A stretch of DNA of 64,000 bases from Hyperoodon ampullatus (taxonomy: Eukaryota > Chordata > Mammalia > Artiodactyla > Ziphiidae): positions 1,612,001 through 1,676,000 of the forward strand of contig OX457065.1 of NCBI GenBank assembly GCA_949752795.1, given 5' to 3'. The notes beneath the pieces are model-generated. The model saw only the letters and a program-made list of their open reading frames with translations, was not told the DNA's origin and ran no database searches. The position numbers were made by a program, and so were the translations under genes. Of this stretch, positions 13,806 through 25,800 are shown piece after piece; positions within the stretch are counted from its first letter, which is position 1, and each line of letters begins with the position of its first letter.

Positions 13806-16800
13806 ACCGTTTCCAGTTCACTGTTCAGTCCAGGATCATGTACTGCATTTAGTTCTCATGTGTCTTTTGTCTCTTTTATTCTGGAACACTCCAGTCTGTC
13901 TTCCATGATTGTGATGTTTGCTTTTTTAAGGAGACCGCCAGTTATTTTGTAGAATACTTCTCAATTTTGGTTTGTCTAGTGTTTCCCCATAATTAGATTC
14001 AGGTTCTGCATTTTTGGAAGGAATGTCATACACGGCTTTTCTTTCTCAGTTCATCAGACCGTGGTTACTCTTGGACAAGGCTCAGTTTCTTTGCCTGTTA
14101 GTCTGCATTCACATTTGGATCCAGTCCCACCGTCCACTCCCCTGGGACCCCCGTTTTCATCCCACCAGGGCCTGTCCCCCAGTCGCCCCTGTGTCACCTC
14201 CTGTCATACTTCCGTAGTCTGTGCCCCTGGTGGGCGACCCATTAGTTCTCATTTCTGGTGTAAGAGGCATTTCCCATGTTCAGATCGTATGCAGGCTTGT
14301 CAATAGATGATTGGTCGTCTCCTGCCTCTTTCCTGGATCCTGACTTACCACTCAGGTGCTTACTGTGCCCCTCGTTTGTGGAGCGCACTTCCAGAATGCT
14401 GCTGTTTTCTCTTATGATTTAGCAATGTGAACGTTCCTTTGATGTTGGTAGTGGAGGAGGAGGAGGTGGAGGAAGAGCTCAAAGTAACGGGGTGTTTGCA
14501 CTGTTGGTGGTGCCCAGGTTCAGCTCACTGAATCCACACCACAGCCCTGTGTGCTGCGTACTCTTCATGTTTTACAGGTAAGGAAGAGGAGGCACATGGA
14601 CGTTAAGTTCCGTGTCCAAGGCCATACAGTTGATAAGCGGTAAAACTGAAATCACACAGTAAAAGGGAAAGGAATAATTTTGGATGCTGAGAGGTGGTAA
14701 AAAAAAAAAAATAAAAAAAGTAGATAAAGAAAATTCTGCTGATTCCAAGCACCAGTGAGCATCAGTTAGTGATTTGTCCAGTCACCAGAGACGAGAGGCT
14801 GGAAAAGGGTGGAGGCTTGCTGGGAGATGTCAATTTGGGAGACTTTAGTGTTGAGGCAATAGATAAAGTCTTCAGAAACAGTGAACTCACTGAGAAAGAA
14901 GTGCAGAAACGGTGAGTCCAGGGTGGATGGTTTGGAAGTGGTCACATTTAGGGAGAGGAGCTGACGCAGAGCATAAAGGAGACTCTGCGTCGTGCCTGGA
15001 GGCCCTGTTCTCTCCCTGTGGGGACACCCTGGGTGCGGGAGGTGGAAGGTGGGAGACGGGCTCAGCGAGCAGGCCTTGCTCTCCTGTCCACTCCGCCAGG
15101 CTCTGTGTTAGGTGCTAGGGACACAGGTGAAGAAGATCCCCCTGCATGTCCAGAGGAGCTTGTAACCTAGTGAGTCCTGTTTTATTCTATTTAGGACAGT
15201 AGACGAGTGGTTGCCTTCAATGCTATTTTTATAAGACACATTTGTCAAAAGTGTCTCCAAAGCTTAGAATATCCATGCTAGAAAGAACCTTAGAAATCCT
15301 AGGTTCTGGGCATCCTCATTTGTCTCAGGAAAAACTGAAGTCCAGGATAGCTGAGGAGTTTGCCGTTGCTCAGACAAGCAAGGTGGTGGCAAGCCTTCTG
15401 GCTCCCAGATCATGGCACCAACAGCATGACCACTGTGACCCCCGTGTTTGGCATGTGTCAGCATCAGGGTGAGTAGAGGGGTTGTCTGGTCAGCTTGCCC
15501 CTTGGGGACTGTCCCACCCCAGTGGGACTCTGTGGGTCAGTGCCTCGCCATTCTGCCACGGTCCAGGCTGTCTCTGAGCTGCTGGCTATTTCCACTGCTT
15601 CTTGAGGGTTTCCAGTGCCCTTTTCCTCTGGATTTCACTGTTTCTGTTAATGGAATGGCTCTTCCCACAGAGCCTACTTCCTCCCGTTAGCCAGCTGCCT
15701 CTGCCCCAGGGCCGGCTCTTGCATCCGTTCCTCTCTCGTCACTTCCACTATCGTCACTCCATTTATGTCTCCTGATCCACTGCGACAAGCCCCTAACTCT
15801 TCTCTGCTTTCTTCCATCCCCTCCTTCATGTAATTCTTGTGCATTGCTGTCAGATTAATCCTCTAAGAATGAAACTGCACGATTATAAGGGCTTTTTATA
15901 TGTTTTATTGCCCAAACACCCATCTGACATTCTGTTACATAGATTCCCACCAGGTGGTCAGCCAGCCCATTTCAGTCATGTTTTTATTTTGCATTTCAAT
16001 TTTAAACAGGTCTATTATAAAGTTCTTACTTGTATTGAAGTAAAACATTTTTGTTCTTCTTGTTTTATGGTGTAATTGTCTCTTCAATCTCTGAAGATGT
16101 TAATGATCAGTTCTTCAAAGTGCTTCTTTTTTGACAAGATTAGCCCTCCTCTCAGAGGCCAGTTGCTTTGCTTTCTCACCCTCATGCTTTTTCCTGAGCC
16201 TGGCTTTCCTCAAATGTCTTGTGAATCTTGACTGTTCTTCCATGTTTGTACAGGTGGTACTAGATTGCTCAGTTTTAGGGGCTGTCATGGGTTTCTTCAG
16301 CAGTTCTGTGGTCACTGTCCCACCAGCAGGCCTCACCCCAACTGCTCTGTGTGGGGAACAGGTCAGCTTCCCTACAGAGTGTGTGCAGGGGTGGAGGAGG
16401 GGAAGCTCTTAAGCTACTAAGTCTCTGCTGCCCTGAAGAGTATGATTAACGAAAGTGGGGTGGTGGACCGTTTTAATTATTCATTTAAATGTTGTAGTGG
16501 GAGTTCAGTGATCATTCAGCTTCTAAAAATCATACTTTTTCTTACGAAAAGTAATAATCCTTAGACCCCTCTGGATCCTTGTTCTAATTTGAACAGTTGC
16601 CTCCAGGCCTGCTTCCCAGCTTCTGTTCTGAGATTGAGTTTCATGACATTTCTCTTATATTTCTTGGTTTCCCATGTCTTTTTGGATTTCTTGGAGAACT
16701 TCCTTAATTCATTCTTTCAGAATCTGTGGATAAGAAAACCTTTAAGTCCTTACATACATGACAATGTCTTTATTTTGTCATCACATTTGAATGATAGTTT

Positions 16801-19800
16801 AGTTGGGTATAAAACTCCCAGTTCAGAATAAGCTTCCCTCAGAATTTTGAACACATTTTTCCCTCCTGCAATCTAGTGTTATTAATTAGAAGCTTGATGA
16901 TGATTTGATAATCTGTTTCTTGTTCCTTTATAGGTAGCCCTCTGAGAGTTGGACTGTCGTGAGAATGAGGCTAGGTGTGAGTCTTTTATGATTCACCTTG
17001 TTTATTACCTTTCCAACATGAAGATTCATGTTGTGAGGCCTGGGAACTTTGGCTATTACTCTCTCCATTTTATTTTTGTCTTTTTGAAAATCATATTGGC
17101 TAGTTGCTAGACTTCGTACATTGATCACCTATATCTTTTAGCTTTTCTTTCCTTTTGCTCTGATGACTTTTCCTTGATTTTTCTTCTAGCTGTTCTATCG
17201 AATTTTCACATTTAAACAATTGAGTTCCAGTTTCCAAGAATTTTTCTTTTTTAAAGATTACTTGATTTTCTTATTAGCCTGTTCTTATTTTAGGGATGCA
17301 ATATTTTTAGGTCTTAGGATACTCATTAGAATTTTAAAACTAATCTTTTGTTCCCTGAGTTTTTTGTTCTGTGTCCTTGCTAACCCCACAGTAGTTCTCT
17401 CTCCTTAATTCTGATGGAAAGAGTCCCCCTCCTCCACTGCTGACTTTTTTCTGTGTTTATTTTGGCTGAGGGGTTATCTGATCTTATGATCTCATCTGCT
17501 TTCCATGTTCCCAGAAATTTATCTAAATTTTTTAGACTTTCATTTTGACAGTGAAAAAAAAAATTTTGTCATTTGACAGAAATTTGGGAGGAGGAGAATG
17601 AGCAGCTGAGTCACCACCTGAGACCTTTCCCAGCCCTGTCAGTTCTACACAGTATTTCAGAACTGTCTTTGATATTTATTATTTTGAAATAAAATGGCAG
17701 CCAATAACAGTTGCTACCTAGATATAGATTCTGATATTAGAATGAATTTCCAACAAAACTGGTCTGTGCTTTTCACATGTCATTATCCTGACGGGGCCTG
17801 GGGTGCACTGAGAAGCCAGATGTCCTGGTCTCCAGGAGGCCTCCGTATTCTGCTTCAGAGTGTCGTTCCAGGGATGGCAGGGAGAGGAACCTCCCCTTCC
17901 ACCCGCCGGCAGTGGCCCCGTGAGTGCTGGAAGGCTCCAGACACTGGGTGGGCTCAGCCAGTGCCCCTCTCTGCTCTCCCAGCATCTTCCATTTCCCAGT
18001 CGGGACCTGATTTACAGAATAAGAGCACTGGCTAGGGACACTGGTGGTCATCTGTGATCCGAGGGCTCTCAGGCTTCACTGGGGGGTTTCACCTGGAAGA
18101 CCCCCACCCCAGCCCATTAGAAAAGAGGTGAAGGGTCGTGATGGGGTCTCCCGGGGAGAGCCCAGACAAGGCACTGCAGGGACCCTGTGCGCCAGATGTT
18201 AGCGGGCCACTTCTGGGCAGCGTGTAGGCTTCGCACCTTCCCGTGTTCGTGGGACTTCAGTGGCAGAATTGTGTCGTTTTATTCCCATGAAGGAAGTGAG
18301 GACCAGCCTGGCCCTTGTCCCCCAGTCTGTCTCCACCAATCCAGCCTATTTCCCACTCCTTTCCCACACGATCAACTGTCCACCCTCCCCCCCGTTCCCC
18401 TGAGGGTCTCATGGTTCTTTTTATCATCCGTTCAGCACTTACTCAGCAAATCGACGAATGATGAAGCTCGTGAATGAACTCTCCATCTCTGTCTGCAGAT
18501 TACGGTTTTCCAGACCTGACTGAGAAGGCTGGTCCCGTAGAGGATACCGGCCAGAGTCAAGAGGGGGCGAGCCTCCCGTCTCCCCTGCCCAAGATGAGCC
18601 TAGTGGAGCCACCCTGGCATGTGGTCCCCAGAGAGGAGGAAGAGGAGGAGCAGCTGCTGCCTGTGACCAGATCCCAAGAAGAACCCCAAAGTCAGGTCCA
18701 CGGCTTTCCTCCCACCGGCAGCAGCCAGACCCCAGGGGCCCCCGAACACCGGCACGAAGAGTCTGGGGACCAGGCCTCGTCGGGTGTAGAGGTGGGGAGC
18801 AGCATGGAGCCGAGCCTTTCCCCGCCCACAGTCACCCCAAGTCCAGTGACCCTGGGGGGTCAGGATGTGGCCGACTGGGGGGCAGGGGGCACGGCGCTGC
18901 CAGCCGCAGGGCACAGGCTAGAGTTGGAGGCCCCTCGGGAGCCCAGTGAGGAGGCCACTGCGGGAACAGCTGGCTTGGGCGGCCTGCCGGGGGAGGGACC
19001 GTCCCCGGCCTCGTTCCCTCAGACGGAAGCTCCCAGCGGGGCTGAGGCCTCAGACGAAGACCCCATGCACCCTGGAGCCTCAGCCTCTTTCTCACTGGCC
19101 CCTGGGGACATGGAGCTGACACCTTCCTCTGCTGCCGAGGGACGAGAATCCCTCAGCCAGCTGCCCCAGGAAGGGCAGACCGCCGACGCTCCGTCTAGAA
19201 CACCCTGGGACTCCACGCAGGTAAGTGAAGGTGCTCGGGGGCTGCCCGGCCATGCCCAGCTCGTGGCATGGGGAGGGCTCTGCCGGGCCCCGGGACAGCG
19301 GGTGGATCCCGGGCAGAACTTTGGGGGGCACGGCTCGTGGCCCAGCAGTGGGCATCCTCTTCACACAGGTGCACAGGCTTGGCACCCCGCCCAGTCGTCA
19401 TGGGTTCGGGTGCCCTCTGCTTGTCATAGCCATTGAGGGTGGGTGCTGACAGCGCTCTGGCCAGCCCTGCCTCCACGCCCCCCACCACTGTGGGGAGAGC
19501 CGCTGCTCTCCTCCTCACCCACCCACCCCGGCACCAGAAGGAAAGGAGGGGTCCCAGGTGGTCAGCTGTGCGTCTGGCCCACGGGCACGCTCCTGTTTGC
19601 CCTTCAGAACATTACACATGAGTTTGCCTTCGAAAACCTCTAGGCCGGCCCCTGCAGCCGGGCCCCTGTGACACGGCCCCCGCCTCCACTCCCTGCAGAC
19701 ATCGGGTTTGTGAGCCTTGGCCGCGTCCTGGGCATGTCACCTTGCGGAGGCTGTCTGCTCTCACCCGGCTGTCACACCCACGCCTGGCCTCGCCCTCCTA

Positions 19801-22800
19801 GCTTCTCACAGGGTTCCGTCCACCCTCCCTCCAGATGCCCGTCTTACTTCTTTGCACAGGTGGTCTGCAAAGACTGGAGCAACTTGGCCGGAAAGAACTA
19901 CATCATCCTGAACATGGCGGAGAACGTGGACTGTGTGAGTGCGGGTGGGGCAGGCGGGCCGGGTGGGTGGCCTGACCCCCCCGGGGGAGCCGGCTCCCGC
20001 CAACGTCTGAGAAGAGAGTGCTCTCGGAGTTTTACATCCCCAAGGCTCTTTGTGCTTGCCCCCTCTGTTTTTGATTCTGTGTGTGATGTCGTCTCTCGAT
20101 GAGGATATTGAAATTGTTTTTTTTTTTTTTTCTTGTTCGGTACGTGGGCCTCTCACTGTTGTGGCCTCTCCCGTTGCGGAGCACAGGCTCCGGACGCGCA
20201 GGCTCAACGGCCATGGCTCACGGGCCCAGCCGCTCTGCGGCATGTGGGATCCTCCCAGACCGGGGCACGGACCCGTGTCCCCTGCATCGGCAGGTGGACT
20301 CTCAACCACTGCGCCACCAGGGAAGCCCTGAAATTGTTTTTTAAAGAGTTGTTTTCTCCCTGTACAGGATGCTTTCCCCATTTGTTAGTTTTGCTCTCAA
20401 TTTTCCACACGCGTCCTCCTCTCAAATGTCTGGCGGCGTTTGTTTGGTGCTGTTTAAGGAGGGCCAGCAGCTGGTCGGAAGCTTTGAGCCTGGGGGTGGG
20501 CTTCACTGTAGCTTCTCGGGAGGGTGGTCTGGCTGGGCCATTTCATTTGAAAATTTCTAATGTCAGTGTCTTTAGGGCCTTCCTCTTGGGTGAACTTCTG
20601 TCCTTCAGGGACGGTATGGGGCTGGCCGCCAGCGTTCTGGGAGCAGCTTGGGAGAGGGCTGTGTTTCTGTGTTAGGACACATGTGCCTGATGGGTGAGTT
20701 CATTCACCGCACCCATTCGCAGTGCGAGCCCCTCCCACAGCTGGGTCTGGTGTCCTCAAGGTCAGAGACCCTCTATTTTACCATCATTAAAGAACAAGCT
20801 TCCAGTCTTCTGCAGGGAGAAGGGATGTTTGACATCTGTGCGGTGTCAGGGGGAGCTAGGGGTCCATTGCTTCTTAAACACTCTCAGTGTGGTCCTGTGC
20901 TGGTGCTGTTTCCATTCTCTCTCCCAGAGGGAGCCAGTGCTGCTTATCCAGAGCGTTGGGCAAGTTGGACGAGAAGTCTGGGTGCTCCTCAGCTGTCCCC
21001 GTCTGGCTCAGCATCTGGCTCTCTGGGGCTTGCTGAACTGGGAAACTCTGACTCACCCATCCGCTTCCAGTGACCACATGCTGTGGCTTGTCTCCTCTGC
21101 TGTTTTGTTGTGGTTTTGTCTTTGTGGTTTTAGACCTTAAAAAAAAAAAACCTTCATTCTTGTTTAGTGTGTTTGGGAGAAAAGTGAAAGTACATGCACA
21201 TGTTTAATCCAGAAGTGACCAGTGAGGTGTTCTCTTTTTCCCAGCATCTTTATAAAGTCATAGACTGCTACATCGCTGATGTGTTTTAGTCCAGGGCAGG
21301 TATTAGTCTTGCCGATGCTCACTCTGTTGACTGGAAATCAAGCACGACATAAGGGCTGTGAGTCGAGTTCATTCAGTGTCCGACTGCGGACGGTGGCCTG
21401 GGAGACAGCCTCTCGGGTGGACGGGCCACGATACGCGTGAACTTCGGTGAAGGGGATGCGTGCAGCGGAGACCTCAGGGAAAGGTCACTGCTGGCCTTGA
21501 GGACCAGATGTCTCAGTTAATGATTTGAGTGCTTTTCTGTGTGTGGGACAATGCAGAAATCTGGGGTCAATGCCGTTCTTCCTGAGTATACATTTTAACT
21601 CTCTGGGGGCCCGTATATCCAGACACAGAATGCTTCGTCCTGCATTCCTCTCAGAGTGTAGGTCAGCGACTGTAGTGGCTTAAGACTTGATCCTTGTGGA
21701 ACTGAGTGGCAGGCAGCCCGCGTTGCCTACAGCCTCGTCTTTGGCCAGTGAAAGCCTCAACTCAGGGTTGGCTTCTGAGTCCTTTTGACCAGCCTTTAGT
21801 GTTTGATAGTTTCCCTGCTTTCTGTGCACTAGGATGTTCCAGGCTGTTCTTGAATGTTCCCTTCCCCGGACACGGAATCAACATCTTCAAGGAGCCCTCA
21901 TGGCTTTTATGGGGCCTTGAGACTCTGGAGTCTGGGTGCACATGCTTGAACAGTGAAGTCTAAAGTTAGTGTCTCTGTTCTCTTCCCAAAGCACACATAG
22001 AAATTAAAGTGCTTTCCTTCTGCTTTCCCTGTTTTTGTCTGGTCTGTTCTTCTCATTTAATACTTGACATCCACCTAATTAGTCAATATTATTTTTTACG
22101 GTGGATTTTTTAATTGTAAAAAAATCTAACGTAAAATGTATCATTCTAATCATTTTTTTAAGTGTACGGTTGTGTTAAGTACATTTACATTATTGTGAAA
22201 CATCTCCAGAACTTGTTCATCTTGCAGAAACTGAAATTGTCCCCATTAAACAGCTCCATTTCCCCCCTCTCTGAACCACCATCTACTTTCTGTCTCTATG
22301 AATCTGAGTGTCTGGGTCCCTCATATTAGTGGATCACACGGTATTTGTCTTTTTGTGACGGGCTCGTTTCACTGAGCAGAATGTCCTCAAGGTTTGTACC
22401 AGTGGCAGCGGGTGTCAGAATGTCCTTCCTTTTTAAGGCTGAGTAATATTCCATTGTGTGGATGGACCACATCTTGTTTATCCGTTCCTTTGTTGATAGA
22501 CATGTTTTAGCCGTTGTGAATAATCCCACTATGAACCTGATGTACAAATATCTCTCCCAGACTCTGCTTTCAGTCCTTTTGGTATATCTGCAGAAGTGGA
22601 ATTCCCAGATCTGGTGCTTTTATGTCTAATCTTTTGAGGAACTGTCATACTATTTCCTGCAGTAGCTGCACCATTCTGCATTCCCCCCACAGTCACTTGG
22701 AGGAGTTGGCGTGTAACCTCAGGGCCTGGACCGTAGCAGGAGCACTGGGAAAAACAGTGTGATGTGCAGGGAGGGTCACCTGCCCAGGAGTCAGCAGGGA

Positions 22801-25800
22801 AGACAGGTCACACCCTGAGTGCGCTACACTCAAGGGGCGTCCTCATGCCTCACGATGTACAGTCAGAAAAGCTCACAGGTCAGACACGTGCAGCGCAGCG
22901 GGCTGTCACATCAGGACACAAAACACGATCGGCAGCCCCTGAGGCCCCTCTTTCTCTCCCTTCCAGACACTGTTTCCTCAAGGGAACCATCTTATTGTGA
23001 TGCCATGAATTACTTTTGCATGCTTTTGAACTTTACATAAGTGGCATCATTGAGTGTGTAATATTCTGTCTGGCTTTTTGTGCTTCAACATCCTGCTTTT
23101 GAGATTCACCTGTATCGTTGCGTGTGTTGCCGTGTGTTCACGCTCGTTCTCTTTATCCCTTTGACTGGTGACAGACGTTGGGGAGCTTCAGTTTCAGGCG
23201 TTGTGGATCTGCTGCTCTGGAGGTTCTGGGACCTGTGCTTTGGCGGGCGGGCACCCAGGGAACATTCCGACGGGTGGCGCCATGGGGTCAGCGTGTATGC
23301 GTACGTTCACCTTCACTGGATACTGTTCAGCGACTTTCCACGGTGACTGTGCCAGTGACTCTGCGGCAGCGCCTGGGTGCTCTGGGGCTGCCATGTCTGC
23401 CGGCCATTGGTGGTGTTTTTCATTTTAACCATTTTGCGAGGTATGTGTGTGGTGGCATCACTTTGTGGTTTTACTTTGCATTTCCCTGATGATTAACAAA
23501 GTTGAACAGCTTTTCATGTGTGTTTTAGCCTCTTTTTGTCAAGTGCCTCATCAGATCTTTTGCTCATTTATCGACTGGGTTATCTGACATTTTATTTATT
23601 GATATCTGTAAATTATTTATATGTCCTGGATATGAAACCTCTGTCTCGTATACATATTGTAAATGTTTTCTCATACCCTGTGGGGTGCCTTTTTACCCTC
23701 TTAATAGTACCCTCTGATAAATGGAAGTTCTTAATTTTTTTAAACTTCATCATAAAATACTCCAACTTATCTTTTTTCGTTCATGGTTAGTGGTTTCAGG
23801 TCCAATTTAGAAATGTTTGCCTACTCCAAGGCCATGCTTGTTTCTAAAAGCTTTAGATCTGAAATGCATCTGAAATTGACTTTGGTGTATGGTGTGAAGT
23901 ATGAGTCCAGGTATGTTTTTTCTTTTCTGCTGAGATATCCAGTTGTCCCAGCACCTATGATTGAATAAGTACTTTCAATCCTCACAGTAAGCCCACGGAT
24001 TTAGGACCGATGCCCACATTTTCAGATGGGGAAACTGAGGCTCAGAGAGGTACAGTATGTTGCTAAAGGTCACAGAGCTGATAAATGGCAGAACCAAGAT
24101 TGGAATCCATATTTGATTCCAAAGCCAGGGCTTTTTCCTCAGGCCACTGACAGAATAAATGGTACGAAATACCTAGTCATCAGACCCTGCCAGAACTGCC
24201 TTTGTGGGTCTAGGGCTTAAGCCAGGCAAACACCTGGACCCCGAAAATGGGGGGTGTGCGCAGGTGGTGGAGCACAGGGCTTCAGCCCACACACACATGG
24301 GGAGGCGCCGCCCCAAGCAGGGCTCAGGCACGGCTGCCCCTCCCCTGCACGCGCACACATGCACACACGCACACACGGACGGTAGCGGCCATTTCAGGAG
24401 CTGGGGCTTCCCGAGCCGCTCGCTCGGGCCATCTCCAGTTACCAGCGTTCTCCCAGGTGTGGAACTGAGCAGGCTTCTCTTAGGCTGCTGAGCCTAACGC
24501 TCGTGAGAGCCTGCACTGGGCACTTGCTATGGCAACAAGGCCCTTCATCACATTGGTAGCATGACAGCCACTCTCCTTAGCTTGGGCCCCAGCAGAAAGG
24601 AGAGCCCACAAGTCTGGCCTGGAGAGACGCCTGTGTCTCATGGGCAGAGACACCTGGCTCGCGGCCCCACGGCTGGGAGCATTGCAGGCAGGAGCCCACG
24701 TACAGGAGGGAGGGGCTGCTGGGGGCCAGGGGTCGGGGGACCTGGCCAGAGGAGGGCCTCTTCCCGGATGGGCCAGGAAGGGACAGTGACAGGCTGGGAG
24801 CCAGAGGCAAGGCCTCCTGCCCCATGCCAAGTTCCTGTTCAGTGCCAGCCTCTTGCTTTTGTTTTTAAGTTGTGTAATTACCTGTGTACAAGCTGAAGGA
24901 AATGTAAGCAGCACAAGAGCGTCAGATGGGAAAGAAGTCTCCTTTCCCCTTCTCCCGCCCCTCCCTGCTGCCAGGGCTCTACCATTATGGCCATCTCTGC
25001 CAATTCTCCTGGTCACCGCTGCACCCTGCGAGGACGCGGGCATCTTTTTTTTTTTAATCTATTTTATACATATTAGTGTATATGTGTCAACCCCAATCTC
25101 CCAGTTCATGCCCACCCCCCGCTTTTCCGCCTCGGTGTCCACACGTTCATTCTCTACAGCAGACTCTTTCTTGACTCCCCAGCTTTGAGCCCTATCTCTC
25201 CAGTGACAGGTGGGGGGTAGTTTGGGGAGGATGCCTCCCGCCTCTCCTCCCGTCTTGGTGGCCGTATTGACGCGCACTCTCTTGTCCCCCCCCACACATA
25301 CTCGGCCCTCACATGACACGTCTGGACACTCAGGCCCCACATGAGTGCAAGAGGCCAAGGCAGGAGGGGGCACCTGGACACCTGCAGGGACCAAGTGGAC
25401 TCAGGTCTTGCTGTGCCCACTGTCCCCCGAGGCCAGGCTCACAGCCTCCTCCGCGGTCCCCAGAGGTCCCTGAGCAGCCCCTCTGGGCAGCCCGCTGGCC
25501 TTTCCCGGGTCAGAGGGGCCCAGGCCTAGAGGCTGGGGTCGGGGGGCGTCACCCCTCACTGAACACGGGGCTTTCTCTCTGCCCTCGTAGGAGGTGTTCC
25601 GGCGGCACCGGGGGCTGCAGCTCCTGGCCCTGGTGGAGGGGGTGCTGCCCCGCCACGGCAGCGGCCACCACGGGGACTGGCACATCTCCCTGAGCAAGCC
25701 CAGCGAGAAGGAGCAGCACCTGCTGATGACCTTGGTGGGCGAGCAAGGTGAGCGGGGGCTGCGGGGAAGTGCACACAGGCTCGGGGAAGGCAGGCTGAGT

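Larger units (their letters stand above)
2882..18498. other. PODXL2: PODXL2 intron 2
   Basis: 15.6 kb. Contains the RPL29 retrocopy, two CHR SINEs, several MIRs, LINE remnants and a pyrimidine minisatellite. Stretches 6200-7770, 8280-9750, 10700-12960 and 14700-16100 look unique and non-coding; I see no supportable exon in them. Confidence 0.85.
19935..25590. other. PODXL2: PODXL2 intron 4
   Basis: Holds a CHR SINE (20123), old L1 sequence (22080-23960), a MIR (23965), a degenerate CA repeat (24330) and a small LINE piece (25050). The reverse frame at 24480-25043 has no recognisable homology. 20350-22000 appears unique. Confidence 0.85.

Noticed and set aside
24480..25043. 187-codon - strand open frame in PODXL2 intron 4
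   Set aside because: No motif or family recognised; GC-rich intron, likely chance.
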